The translations under genes were made by a program, and so were the position numbers. A stretch of DNA of 64,000 nucleotides from the NCBI GenBank assembly GCA_030278955.1, contig JAOANR010000005.1:1531431-1595430 (forward strand), read 5' to 3'. Below the pieces are notes generated by a model that saw nothing but the letters and a program-made list of their open reading frames with translations, was not told the origin of the DNA and did no database searches. This DNA is from Hygrophila difformis (Eukaryota; Streptophyta; Magnoliopsida; Lamiales; Acanthaceae). Shown in pieces: positions 49,226 through 61,554 of the stretch; within the stretch, counting starts at the first letter, position 1; the number at the start of each line of letters is the position of its first letter.

Positions 49226-50447
49226 TGCTAGCTCGTCGTAAAGCTGCAAAATAAATATTATTTCCTACACCACAAAACACAATAAGTAATGTAGTAGTGA
49301 GTAGGGTCGTCTCCCAAGGGATGCGATAAAGGATTCAATAAATTGATTATTTATTTTTATAGATATATAAAGGGGGATTTGATTTCACCTAATTCTAACA
49401 AAGAAATAAAAATAAGCAAACAAAAATAAAAAAAAAAGTAATCAATCTCCAAACTTCAATAATGAAAAGATCTAGCCTTGGCATGAATTTCATTTAGGAT
49501 ATGAATTTGTTCATCAACTTATAATTAACATTTATTGGTCATATGGATAAATTGGTTATAGTTAAATCAACACGGTTGATAACCAACTTTTCCTTACCTT
49601 TTGATAGCTAAGGTACGACCGTTAGCTAATTCCCTTCTTGAGAGAGAAATACCAAGTACAACAAGGTAATTTACAATTCCAAAAGCATTAAACTCAAGAA
49701 AAGCCCAATTCAAATTAACAATATTCCTAAGAGGACTTGTTCAAAATTGATCCCAAATTCTCACTAGAGTGTCTGCTCTAGCTTGTTACTATTAATTAAA
49801 ATTCAACACAATTACGGATGAAGAATTCTAATTTTGACAATGAATTCAATAAATTAATATGTGGCCACAACTATTAAATTAAGAATTCAAACATATACTA
49901 TAGAGAATTTAGAAATACCCAATGACCAACAAACATTCAATTCAATCCAAAACAAAGTTTCACAAATTCATATTTCTAAAATCAATTCATACCAAAGCTA
50001 GAAAATAGTTTACTCACACTCCATAAAAACTCCAATGAAATATGAAAAATTGAACATCTTCATTTGGTGGTGAAGAGTAATTTCTTTGGGACTTGGATAG
50101 AGAGGAAGATGGAAGAATGTGTTTGTGTAGTTCATAAGCTCCCAATTTATAGACTCAATTTTGCACATGTGTTTTCACTCTTCAATTTTGGTGGCTTGAG
50201 TCTTCAATTTTTGGTGGCTTGATTCTACATTGGTGGCTTGATTCTACTTTGGTGGCTTGTCTTTTTTTTCTTCTTTCAACTTTGATGTCTCTTCACTTGT
50301 TCTTCAATTTTTTTCCAAGTTCTTTTGTCAAGTATCTTGAACCTATTCACACACCAAAATTTACCAATTAAGAGTGTTTATATTGTGTTTACATTCAAAA
50401 CAAGACAAAAATGTATGCAAAATATTTATATTATTTAGCATATATCA
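49226..50447 (-). repeat. 5' LTR of the Athila-like element
   Basis: On the minus strand it starts TGATATATGC at 50447 and ends GAGCTAGCA at 49226, 1,222 bases. No sister LTR remains for comparison; the borders rest on TG/CA, the PBS distance and the comparison with the empty duplicate. Confidence 0.75.
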
Positions 50448-50626
50448 ATAACAAAGTCAAATGCACTCAAATGAAAATCATCTTAAATAAGAATCACAAT
50501 CCTAGACTACCAAATATAGTCGTGCTTAATTTAGTTCCACCGGCAGATTTGTGGTGGTAATTTAGTTCTACAAACTCATTTTTTCAACAAAAATAGTCTA
50601 GCTAAAAAGTTTTCAACAAAAATATC

Positions 50627-50814
50627 ATTCCGAGGGGTTGGGGACTTACCTAGTTAAGTCTTCCGTCTCCCAACCATAAGTCGAGTGTTCAATCCCACCG
50701 GCCCTCTATCCCTTCCCTTTATCCCTTTTCTTTATCCCATTTTCTTTGTAATTTGTGTGCTTTGAGCTCTACACACCTTTGCTGATGTCACGGTTTCCAA
50801 AAAAAAATAAAAAT
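50627..50814 (+). mobile_element. tRNA-derived SINE, copy 2, with 9-bp TSD
   Basis: It is flanked by AAAAATATC (50618-50626 and 50815-50823). It has the same box-A-like and box-B-like sites as copy 1 and an A-rich tail interrupted by T. It lies about 300 bases upstream of the NLR start codon and predates the duplication. Confidence 0.7.
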
Positions 50815-51010
50815 AAAAATATCTATCCGTGATTATTTCAATGGACCAAGTCCATAGCCGCCGGGCCCCAAAAAATAGTCTGTCTTTGATTACTCTAACA
50901 CAGCTGTAAAGCCTGTAAAAAAGGGATAGCACACACCACGATACAAAAAAGTGTTACTTTCACTATATACATACATTCCACAGAGAGATAAGAAATTATC
51001 CGGCTTGGCG

Positions 51011-51017
51011 ATATATA
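51011..51017 (+). promoter_or_regulatory. Possible TATA box of the NLR gene
   Basis: ATATATA in GGCGATATATAGTG, 100 bases before the ATG, conserved in the duplicate upstream region. Confidence 0.35.
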
Positions 51018-51116
51018 GTGAAGCTCTTTCCCAACAGTATCCTCATCTCCCTTCACTCACTAATCAATACCATTCTATTCTCACTTTCTCATTTCTGAAA
51101 ACAATCCTTTCTAATC

Positions 51117-54100
51117 ATGGGTGACGCTTTCATTTCCGCAATTTCTAATCGTCTTATTGATGAGATACTCAAAACGGTTGGCAATGAAATCAATTTGGTG
51201 TGGGGTGTGCAAAAGGAGGTTCATGATCTTGCCACAAAGCTGATGAAGGTTACAAATATTCTAGACGATGCAGACAAGCAAGGTTTCACAAACAAGACCA
51301 CCAAAGGTTGGCTGAAGAGGCTCGAAAAGGCGTGTTATGAAATGGAGGACGTTTTGGATGAATGGAAGTATGTTGATCGCCAAAAGCATATAGTTGCACA
51401 GAATAAGGTATGCTGTATCATCCCATCGCCCTCATCATGTTTGTCGTTCAACAAAGTTTCCAGCCATCATCATATAGCCAAGAAAGTAGAACAAGTGAAA
51501 AAACAACTTGGTGAAATTTTAGAGGAGAAAGATCAGTATGATTTTCTCCCCAATCAGCCAATCGATAAATCTTGGCGAGTTCCATCCACTTCTTTTGTTA
51601 AAAAAGTGGACATTTTGGGTAGGGACATTCAAAAGGAAAAGCTTTTGAATACCATTTTGGATGATCAGCATGTTAATGGAGAGCAATCAAGCATCCAAGT
51701 CATTTCTCTAGTTGGGTCCGGGGGAGTTGGAAAAACAGCTCTTGCTCAACTAGTTTACAATGATGATAGTGGAGTTTTGAATTCCTATCCCTTAAAAATG
51801 TGGATGTGTGTTTCAAATCCCCTTGATGCAGAAACAAATCCCTTTGATACGACAACAATTGCTAGAGGGATTCTTATTAAGGTACTTAAATTTAAAACAA
51901 AACAATCAGAAAAAGATCTAGAGAAAGAAATTCCAAGACAAGAGGATTTAGAATACTTCCTAGGGTATTTAAAAGATTCTATTCAAGGTCAAAAGTTTCT
52001 GTTAATACTGGACGATGTATGGAACGTGGAATCCAGTAAGTGGGAACCCTTGAAAACTTGCCTTGAATATGGTGATGTGGGTAGTAAAATAGTGGTCACA
52101 ACAAGAAAGGAAGATGTTGCTAAAAACATGGGCAGCACCAGAGAGAATGATATCCACCAAATTAAAGAACTTTCAAATGAGGATTGTTGGTTAATATTGA
52201 GTCGCATTGCTCTTCCTAATTTGAGTGAAATTGATCGTGAAAAGTTCAAGAAAACTGGAATGGAAATAGCTGTTAAGTGCAAGGGCTTGCCACTTGCTGC
52301 AAAGACAATGGGGAGTCTTTTGCTTCAAAAGGATGCGAAGTTGGACGAGTGGGATAATATAGCTAAAAGTGAAATGTGGGAATTAGAAAAAGTAGAAATA
52401 GAACTCTTTCCTCATTTGGCTTTGAGCTACAATGAATTGCCCCTAGCACTTAAGCGATGCTTCTCATATTGTTCCTTCTTCCCAAAAGATCATATAATTG
52501 ATGTGGATGATCTTATAAGGAATTGGATGGCACAAGGATATCTAGGATCCCAAGGGGAGTCATTGGAGCGCAAAGGGCGGGAATACTTCAATACATTAGC
52601 CAAGTACTCTTTATTTCAAGAATTCAGGATGGATGAGTTTGATGCGACAGTGATTGTGAAGTGCAAAATGCACGATATAATCCATGATTTTGCTAAATTT
52701 CTCAGGAGCAATAAGAGTAATGGCATTATTGTGCACGGTGCAACTTGCAAAAATTGTAATAGATCCTTAGTTTCTCAAGTGGAAGAGTATCGTAGCTTAT
52801 TCTGTTGGCATGAACCTCTTCTAGGGATTTGTGATTGCTTGGCAAACGTAAGGGCTTTATATTCAAAATATATTTTTCCAAGGGGATTAGGAAATTTAAT
52901 TCAATTGAGGTCTTTATACTTGAAGGATTTTGATGGACTAAGTGCTAAGAAGCTTAAAATCATTTGTAAGCTTTATAATTTGGAAACTCTTGTTTTGCGG
53001 GATAATCATATCAAAGAGATTCCTGAGGAAATTGGTGAATTGATTGGGTTGAGGCATTTAGATCTCAGTGGGAATGTAGATATGAAAACTATGCCAAAGA
53101 GCATATGTAATTTGCATCAACTGCAGAGTTTGAACATGGTGTTTTGTCCAGCAATATCTGGACTTCCTAAAGGATTTCATAATCTCAATAATTTCAAACA
53201 CCTTTACGTTGATGACTACACTCAATTTGTGGGCGTGAAGTTTCCGGATGAGGTAATAGGGCAATTAACTGGCCTTCACACGCTGACATGGTTCCAGGGC
53301 AGATTAAGTTATTTGCGGAATATGGACCAACTAAGAGGATCTCTTACGCTGGAAATTCCAGAAGATATGAGTGTTGAGGAAAATGTGGTTAAGGCCAAGG
53401 GAGCAGAACTGAATAAAAAGGAGCTTCTGAAACATCTGAAAATAATATTTTCTAAGAATGATACAAATGTTGGTGATTTGACTCCAGTGGAAATGGATAT
53501 AAGAGTTAAAAATGCAGAGGATGTATTAGATGATTTGAAGCCACATAAAAATCTCTGTCATTTGGAAATTTTGTTTTTCCAGGGCTCCAAGTTATCAAAC
53601 TGGATCTATATGCCTTTCAACCATCTCAAATCTCTTTTGATAAGTGGATGTTTGTATTTGACATCATTGCCGCCTCTGGGAAAGCTACCGTGCTTGGAGA
53701 ATCTCCGGGTGTATGGGTTGGGAGGATTGAAGTTTTTAAGACGAGAATTCTTGGGAATAACAACACCATCAGCAAGTGTTGGATCATCTCCATCTTCATC
53801 TTCATCTTCAGTTGCGTTTCCAAAGTTGAAGACGTTGCTCTTTAAGGATTGCGAAAGTTGGGAAGAGTGGGAGGACATAAAGAATGAAGAAGAAGCTTCC
53901 GCCACATTGTCATTGTTCCCTTGCCTCCATGAGTTGACCATCGATAAATGCGCAAATATTCGGGTGCTGCCGTATGGCCTCTTGCGTAAAGCCCCGGCAT
54001 TAAGAGATGTGTACCTTCTTCAGACAGGCATTCAAAAGGATGATGTTGAACAATGTTGTGGAAATAGTAGTGGTATGTTTTTCTCCCTACTTTATTTTAT

Positions 54101-54488
54101 TTTCTATCAATTCATTCTTATATAAGGTCAATTTAAGGTCAATTTATAACACTAGCATTTATGTAATAGTTTGTGGCATCAATATATCAATATTATTCCA
54201 ATCTGAAATTGGAGTCTTTGATTTAGATATTAATGCTAACTGGAGGAGGTGGCTTGAGACAGAACAACTAAGCCATTACACATTTCAAAGAGTATGAACC
54301 TATGTTGCTATTCTTACTTGATGGTTTGCCAATTGCCCCTGCTTGTGATAATGCGATATGTTATTCTCCTTACGAGACGATTCATGAATTAACGTGCATA
54401 TGCAGAGCAATCATCTTCTCCATCAGATCAGAATGGATTTTCTTTAGACACAATTGAACTGATTCTTGTTCTCATCAACCATGAATGA
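51117..54488 (+). CDS. CC-NB-LRR disease resistance protein (CNL)
   Basis: An intracellular immune receptor of the RGA/RPP13-like class. The coiled-coil (Rx N-type) domain spans about residues 5-100, with MEDVLDEW as the EDVID-like motif. The NB-ARC domain follows: P-loop GSGGVGKTA at about residue 200, kinase-2 LLILDDVW at about 295, RNBS-B GSKIVVTTR, CKGLPLAAKT at about 388, RNBS-D CFSYCSFFPKD, and MHD in KCKMHDIIHDFAKF at about 517. Leucine-rich repeats run from about 600 to the end. The long frame reaches a stop at 54123, but its last 17 codons read through a likely intron. A donor (GTATGT) at 54073 and an acceptor at 54405 join in phase to exon 2 (54406-54488), giving a Ser-rich end and NHE with TGA. 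No internal stop is present. The P-loop has Ala where Thr is usual (GKTA for GKTT). The first 45 codons are duplicated at 46313. Confidence 0.93.
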
Positions 54489-55450
54489 GGTAATGTTGTA
54501 ATCATTTTATCTTTTGTTGGTACATAAATTTCCAATTTGATCCGTACTGTGAAATATGTGCATTAGGATTCAAGATTAGTTACGACAGTTAGTTTAGTAG
54601 TATCAGTATATGAATTTCATTCAGGAAGTGGCATTACTGGCATTAGTTTCATCTTTTCAATGATGGGTATTTTTAGATGCCTACTTTTTCAAACTAAATT
54701 GCGAGGTTCTTTTTATCCTTAGCTAATTGCCCGGGAAAAACTTGCCAGTCATTCAGATGCAAGATTATGCAAAAGTAGTCGTATTTTCTTTTCAAGAACA
54801 TTCGCTTTATAGTAATGAGAGTGTTGATTTTTAGTAAATGAAGACTAGCTTACCAACATAGATGTTCGTCGTCTTTGTGGTTTATTTTACTTTTGGTGGA
54901 AAGAGGGCGAGGGTTAGTTGCTAATGAATCTTGCATTTATCTTCTTTGTTTTTGTTATGTGGCCTCATCATCTTTATTAATCTCAACTTGATCTCTTCAT
55001 GCGTGAGGTCAAGTTTATCACATACTCCGTATAAATTACCTGTTACAGAGAACCACTTTAATACTCACTGTTCTCTAGATTGTACTTCTAGCTAGACCGA
55101 ATCTGAAGGAAGTTGTCGGGACTCATATTGTACTACATAACTTGTAATTGATCCTAAGAAGAAATAGGTGACACTACCGGGTCAGATAACTGACAATTAA
55201 CTTTTATGCCAGCCGCCAAAATTCCTTAACTTTTGTACCCGAAAAGACCTAAACAGCCTTGGATCGTGTAATGGATCGTATACGAAACAAAGCAAGAACC
55301 AAGGATTAATTAATAAGGGAGATTAGGAAGACTGGGTCATGTGCTAGGACCTTGCACGATCCACCATGTGTGAGACCGGTCCGTCTCAGACAGGTGTCGC
55401 GGGTTCGTGGGTTTTGGACGACCACAAACCACGATCCACAAACGAGCCAC
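54489..55450. other. NLR 3' flank, no gene seen
   Basis: AT-rich, with no coding frame I can support. Parts of the first few hundred bases are probably 3' UTR or further introns of the NLR gene. Confidence 0.4.
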
Positions 55451-55620
55451 GGACCACGTCCACGAACCATGCACCAAAAGCACGGTCCCATGAAATGGAC
55501 CACGAACCCGGAACGCGTACCACGTCCACAGACCACGCACCACGCGCACGCTCCAATGCCTCGGACCACGAACCCGCATCAAGACCCACGACCTATTGAG
55601 CGGACCACGTCCCAACCCAC
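55451..55620. repeat. Degenerate GGACCACG-type tandem repeat
   Basis: Units beginning (G)GACCACGTCCAC or GTACCACGTCCAC at 55,451, 55,517 and 55,602 (third unit partial). They share CACGAACC, GCACCA and GGACCACGAACCCG subunits. The block is GC-rich, bordered on both sides by AT-rich DNA, and gives open frames in several directions that are repeat artefacts. Confidence 0.65.
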
Positions 55621-55859
55621 GACCCAATACTTATTATTATTAATTTTATAATTATTATTTTTTAAATTACAATAATTATTGTATTATAATTAATATTATG
55701 GAAATAAAATTATTTCACTTTTCCTTTTACAAATATTATAATTTTTACTATTATAATCATTATAATAATAATAATAATAATAAGTTTTATGTATTATTAA
55801 TATTACTTTATTATTATTATTATCATTATTATTAAGATATTGTGCTTCAAGTATTGTGC

Positions 55860-56068
55860 TTGAAGCATTGGGCGTTATGCATGCCCAATGTTCAACCTGT
55901 CCGCCTTGAGTCATTCTGGGACAGGCCATACTCGTGCTTTCTGGCGGGAGAGATTGGTGGAATGCCACGATCAATACATTCATCATGATGTAGTGAGGGT
56001 GCTTCCGAATGTTGTCATTACCAATGCCGCCCATGTCCAAATGTTGTATTTCGACAATAACTACAGGT
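55860..56068 (+). other. Possible coding exon, unrecognised
   Basis: A 60-codon frame with balanced composition (GHTRAFWRERLVECHD... to YFDNNY) ends at CTACAG with a good donor GTAAAC at 56,069 and is surrounded by AT-rich DNA. It may be an upstream exon of the DUF1985-type gene or part of another mobile-element gene. I do not recognise the peptide. Confidence 0.3.
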
Positions 56069-56614
56069 AAACATTACAAAATAATATTAATAACGGCGAT
56101 GAAAATATTTTAAAAAATAATAATATTAGTCATAATAATATTATTATTTTGTAATTATTGCTATTATTATAATATTAAATCTACCATTATTAATAAATTA
56201 CTATTATTACTATTATAGTAATAATTTTAATAATTATTTATGTTGCAAGAATCATAAAAAAATGATTAACATTTTTAGAAATAGTTAAACAATTAGATTT
56301 ATTACTCATGATAATTTTTATAGTATTATTAACACTCTTGATCATTTTTAGAAATATTTATTAAATTAATAATACAAAATTGGTATTTGAATTTAAAATC
56401 GGATCCGGGCGCGAAAATTTATGTTGTGGACCCTGTACGACCCATGGGGTTCATACACGATCCCTGGGACCGTACACGATCTACGCGGATCGTACACGGT
56501 CCGACGGTTCGTGAACCCGGGTCGTGTATATGACGAATCGCGAACCCTCATTTCCTCACTTTCTCTCTTTCTCTTTCCTTTGCAAATTGCAGCTCCAGCG
56601 ATTGAGGGCGCAAG

Positions 56615-56821
56615 ATGGACCACAACATTCCGGCGGATCTCGCGTGGGCATTGGGTGAGACGGAGGCGGGCAATGAAACGAGAAGGAATCCCACGGGCGG
56701 AGAGGGAAGCGGCGGCGGCACACAGGGCGGCACCACGAGCGGCGGCAATGTGGGGGACACCGGCGGGGAGTCAGGCGGCGGCGCTTCTGCCACCCTCCGG
56801 AACGGACCCCGTTCGGGTTAG
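56615..56821 (+). other. Possible first exon, Gly-rich, unrecognised
   Basis: The ATG at 56615 opens a 68-codon frame starting MDHNIPADLAWALGET, followed by a Gly/Thr-rich stretch. It may be the N-terminal exon of the DUF1985-type gene 1 kb downstream. The upstream 56,400-56,540 carries repeated GTACACGATC and short palindromes. Low complexity makes it uncertain. Confidence 0.25.
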
Positions 56822-57867
56822 GCATTAATCTTGTCATTAAATTTTGCTATTTTTATGCTTTAATTGTTTAATTTTTGTTATACCGTTTGTTTAATTGTTT
56901 AATTGTGTGCATTTTGGTGAATTATTAATTTTTGTGGGAATTTATGTTAGTAAGTGATAGTATTGATGATGTTGGATTAGTTATTTATCTTTGGCCACGA
57001 TATTTTGATTAATTGATTATTGTTAGTTTAGAAATTAATTAATTTTTAAGTCATTATATTTTGGCATGGTGAATTGGTGAATTGTTTAGTTCGCATATAG
57101 CCTGTTCGTCTTATTATTTAACTATTTAATTGTATATAGAAACAATTCATTTCACTAGGTGAATCCGTGTGATTGTTTAATTTTTACACATTCAATCATC
57201 AGTGAATTGGGATGCACTTACGTGGATTGCCACCGATGGGGCGGGTAGTTACTGATCTTGTATTGCCACCATAGTGTACTGTAGTATAATTATATAATAT
57301 TTTGTATTGATGTTGTATAGATTTTAATAAACTAATAAATATTATAATATTCATTTTATAATAAAATTAAAAGTAAGTATATTTTAATATTATAATTATT
57401 TTAATATTATAATATTTAAGATATTTAATAATATTATTAAATTTAATATTATTATATAAAATAATGTATAATATTTATTATTATGATATTATAAAATAAT
57501 AATTATTATAATATTATTTTCATATTATAATATTTATAATAAAATAATTTATCTATTATAACATTTATGACAAAATAATTACCAAATAAAAATTATAAAC
57601 AACAAAACAATCCCCTCATTAAAATAAACTCACCTCTCCACCATGTATTAAGTTATACACTCAAGCCGTTCGCAAAATAATTATAATGCAACTCTAAAAC
57701 TAGCCAGACACTATCTAACATTATTTTTATACATAATAATAGTACTATACATCCTGTTGTGGACGAGACAAAAATTATTATCACTAATTACTACTAATAA
57801 TTAAGGCACTAATTATTGTCTGTAATGAGTGATTTAACGGGAGACTCGATCCTTTTATAAATTATAG
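56822..57867. other. AT-rich non-coding stretch
   Basis: It is very AT-rich, especially 57,290-57,600, where TAATATTATAAT-type runs dominate. No gene is visible. If the flanking exons belong together this is an intron. Confidence 0.4.
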
Positions 57868-58618
57868 GGAGATTGGTGGTACGTGAGACAGGAGTGCCAG
57901 GGGTCGTCCCCGCACTTGGGCACCTACACGCGTCAGAAGACGCTGGTCCCGGAGATTGAGGGCGTACTTAGAGAGGCGGATCCTGATGGTTTGGAGGAGC
58001 TCCGCTGATCATGCTTCGGTCACTTGTTTCGATCGAGATGGCATCGTGGAGCCATTTCCGGGCTTGCCCTGAATGAGCTTATGGCTCGGGAGGTCGTCTT
58101 TCACCATATCCCGAAGAAGGGGCTGGACTGGACTATGGGGAGCGACAGGGAGGTATGGTTTAGGGTGGGGGGCCGATTCATTAGGTACGGGAGAGAGCAG
58201 AACGCGTTGATCACAGGGCTCCGATTTTCTTCGACTACAGATTTTCAGCTTTTTAGTCGGGACCCTTTACCGGCCGATAGTGTTGGGGCCAGGTACGCTC
58301 GGATTTTTAGGAGGCTCACTACAAATAAGTGCCGGGAACGATTTGCCAAGGAGGGGGCGTTCAGGGATCGGCCTGGCGATGCCCTGAAGGTCGCGAGGGT
58401 GATGGTGGCCTTCCACATGATACTGGGTCACGATCCACAGGCGCGCAAGCCTGATCCATGGATGTGGCGACTCGTGGAGGACACGGGGGCGTGGGAGACC
58501 TTTCCGTGGGGACTCCTATCATGGCAGGTTATGCGAGCATACATTAGACAGTTTCCCAGGACGAGGTTCGAGCACCGTGCCTCAGCGCATCTTTACGGTC
58601 CGAGCTACGCTATTTGGG
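57868..58618 (+). pseudogene. DUF1985-type protein exon, one in-frame stop
   Basis: An exon bounded by an acceptor (ATTATAG at 57861-57867) and a donor (GTAAGC after 58618). It encodes GDWWYVRQECQ, EIEGVLREADPDG, then SCFGHLF, ISGLALNELM, the EVWFRVGGRFIRYGREQNALITGLRF core, and FAKEGAFRDRPGDALKVARVMVAFHMIL. The core fits DUF1985 (PF09331), found in plant proteins often linked to Ulp1-like peptidases carried by Mutator-like elements. A TGA at 58006-58008 sits just before SCFGHLF where one residue is expected. The rest is open. The coding end is followed within 16 bases by a copia LTR. The GC content contrasts sharply with the AT-rich flanks. Confidence 0.7.
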
Positions 58619-59028
58619 TAAGCTAACCACTCCTGTATATATATATATTATATATATATATATAAATATTAGATATATTGACCTCCGTCATTGTATTGTA
58701 CAAGATCTGTTCATTCTACACATTATCAATACAATGACAGTTATTTACATCTCTAGTTTTCATACTCTCATGCTTGTAACGGCGCCCTATTATGGCGCAG
58801 CGCCAATGGACCGCCATACTGCCATGGCGTTATGGCGCCCGCCATGGCGACAATATGGCGATAAATAGGTACAAAATATAAAATTATATGAATAATATTA
58901 TGCAAATTTATATTTAAACTACATGCCATATAATTCAAGATTCTATACCCAAGAAACAATTAAATGTCAAATAATACACCATAGTTCCAAAAAACAAAAG
59001 CAAAAGTAGCATAGAAAACAATTAGAGC

Positions 59029-59601
59029 TCAGTCATCAAACAAATCTAGGCCCCTAGGAGTATTCTCCAAGTTATTGTCATCCATTGGTGTATTCTCTCT
59101 TTCTTCATCTTCATCATCTACATCTTCATCATCATTTGGAAATGGTTCCAAATTCTCGACCTCCTCATCCTCATCCACCAACATTGATGTAGGATGACTA
59201 CTGCCACCACCCCTCCTAGAATAGCTTCTGAAAGAACTTGAATTTCTTCTAGTTCTCCCCTCAAGATTTTGTGATGCACCAACTGCTTCATCAACTTGTT
59301 CCTTTAAAAGATCTTCCCCATCATATACTACACTGCTTGAATTATAAACCCATTCATTGTCCCACTGAAATTCTTCTAGGACCTATGGGTTAAAATTTAT
59401 CTAATATATGAACAACACCTATTTAATATTTAGTTACTTACAAATTCAAATGTACGCCAATTACGCTCACAACCAGAAGATGAGCAACACAGGCCTAGAA
59501 TACGTAAGGCAAATGATAGGAGCTCGGGATGAAGAACACCATAAGCAGTCCACCAATCAACTAAAATAAAAATAATAAACCAAAATTTAGTTAGAAATTA
59601 T

Positions 59602-59661
<60 letters not shown>

Positions 59662-61554
59662 GTAATAATAAGTAGTAATTAGTTGCACTTACGAGGGCTC
59701 TTTATTTTACGTGCAGTGATGACCATTTGCTTTCCAAAACTTCCTCGCACATTATCATAATCATCCACTTGATCACTTATTTTGGATAGCAAAACATAGT
59801 CTGGAATCATTTTCTCAAGTACATCATTAAACATAACTCGTTGCTTACGAGCATATGTGAGATCACTTTCCTTTAATTCAAAGTACTTGGAGGGGTTTAA
59901 GAATAGTGCAGCCCCATACAACCTCACCTCCATTTGATCCACACACCGCCTCTCAATTATTTGCATCACCTTCCCCAACAACCTTGCTTTATTAGCTAAA
60001 GATTCATTGATTTTTTGTTTGGCCATATTCATAGCCATTGCGAGTTCAGGCATAGCTGGCTTTTCATCACCATCCATTATCCTCAAGACAACAAGAAGTG
60101 GGGTAGATACCCTTATCAAATCTTCAACACCATTCCAAAAGCGAGCGGAAAACACAATATCATAAACTTTTTTCCCTGCTTCTGTACTAGATAATTTTGA
60201 TTTGGACGAATCATCACTTGCAAACAAACTCCTCAAGGAATCTCTATGTATGTACAAGCTTTGCAAAGTGAGGAAAGCAGTGGCAAAACGTGTGGCCCCT
60301 GGTCTCACAAGATCTTTACCTCCCAACTTCTCCCTCATTGCATCCAAAAGTCTTCCATGCCTATATATGAAAGTAGTCACACGCCGACCACTCTCAATCC
60401 TAGGCTTAAATTCTGCCATTTTTCCAATATCCTCTAAAATTAAATCAAGGCAGTGTGCAGCACATGGCGTCCAAAATAATGTGGGTATGTGCTCCTCCAA
60501 TAATTTCTCTGCTGCTTTAAAATTGGCTCCATTATACCCCGGACCACGAAGCGATACGAGGGCAGCTCGGACACTCTCTCCGATTCACCTCCCTGTCACT
60601 ACTTGGACAACATATTCCTTGCCAATCTTCTCAATTTTCTTTTCTAGTAAATCTGCTAACATCAGAGAATCTTGAACCTCGCTCGAAGCATCAACAGAGT
60701 CCAAGAAGAAAGTGCCTTCCGGACTATTCACAAGAAAATTGATCAAATGCCTGTTTCTTCTATCAGTCCACCCATCAGACATGAGTGTGTATCCATATAC
60801 CTTCCAAGCTTTGACATGTCATTCTTTTAATTTATCGGTCTCTGTTACTGATTCCTTGCGAAGAGTACACGCAATTCATGATAGCTAGGAGGTCTTATCC
60901 CCGGGCCCAATTGTCCAATAGATTCTGTCATAACCTTATAGCTCATAGAGTTTGCAACATTTAAGGAGATGCCATTTTCGTAAAAGAAGTCTGCAATGTG
61001 CATATACGCTCGATGAATCTCTTATTTGGTCCTAGTACAAGCTTCAAGGGTTTTTATTTGTACCCACTGGAATGCCTTTCTTCAACCACTTCCTCAGGAG
61101 TTTTTCTTATCATATTAACAACTGATTTACTTTGCTTCCCCAGCTTTGGTTGCACTACTGCAAACTTCTTCATAGATTGAGTTTGGGAGAACTTTCTTTT
61201 GCTTGTTGTTCCTGGACTTGGATGAGGATTAGCTGGTGTAGTCATTTGAGTAGGATCTTCATCATCATCTTCTAAATCCAAATCTATGCGGGTGGATGCT
61301 CTATTCGTCATCTTTTGTTGTAGAAACTCATGGAGCTCTTTGGTAATTTCCTGTGTTGTTTTTGGGCATTTGGCAACATCTCCAAAACCTCCAATCAAGT
61401 GTTGTTTCAGTCTTTTCATTCCAGAGTGCATTTGCTTGTGACATAAAGAGCATTCCACCAAATCATGGCCAAAACCCGAACTTCCAACCTGGATCATTCG
61501 ACTTTACCTTTTGGGATCCTTTGAAGTATCATAACTTTCAGGTGCTTCAGCCAT
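59029..61554 (-). pseudogene. hAT transposase (BED, DUF659, hAT C-terminal), decayed
   Basis: It starts MAEAPESYDTSKDPK at 61554. A BED zinc finger follows (DLVECSLCHKQM, MKRLKQHLIGG, DVAKCPK) at about 61,470-61,360, with a shift near 61,495. Next come ADFFYENGISLNVANS (about 60,990), MSDGWTDRRNRHL (60782, DUF659 region), then NGANFKAAEKLLEE and FWTPCAAHCLDLILEDIGK (about 60,520-60,420). The C-terminal dimerisation region is in a separate exon at about 59,570-59,445 (DWWTAYG, CCSSSGCERNWRTFEF). The last exon (about 59,392-59,029) is acidic. Between VVT and NGANF an extra stretch with an in-frame TGA replaces the usual DN that supplies a catalytic aspartate. Further stops and shifts occur at 60,600-61,050. 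It is inactive. Confidence 0.88.
59604..59670. repeat. (AAT)n microsatellite
   Basis: About twenty AAT units inside a transposase intron of the hAT element. Confidence 0.9.

Larger units (their letters stand above)
46449..50447 (-). mobile_element. Athila-like gypsy element, truncated in pol
   Basis: Minus-strand order: 5' LTR (50447-49226), tRNA-Asp PBS (49220-49203), short leader, gag-protease frame from 49120 to the start of reverse transcriptase at 46449. The rest of pol, any env-like ORF and the 3' LTR are gone. The LTR flank ATAAC (50448-50452) is matched by the same ATAAC at the start of the unoccupied duplicate (45687-45691). Confidence 0.85.
50448..51251 (+). repeat. Duplicated NLR 5' region, copy 2
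   Basis: The promoter-side sequence of the full NLR gene, parallel to 45687-46448. Its left edge coincides exactly with the Athila-like LTR border. Confidence 0.92.

Noticed and set aside
55337..55651. Several overlapping frames of 67-99 codons on both strands
   Set aside because: All lie in the degenerate GGACCACG repeat and share its repeat-derived peptide; no gene evidence.
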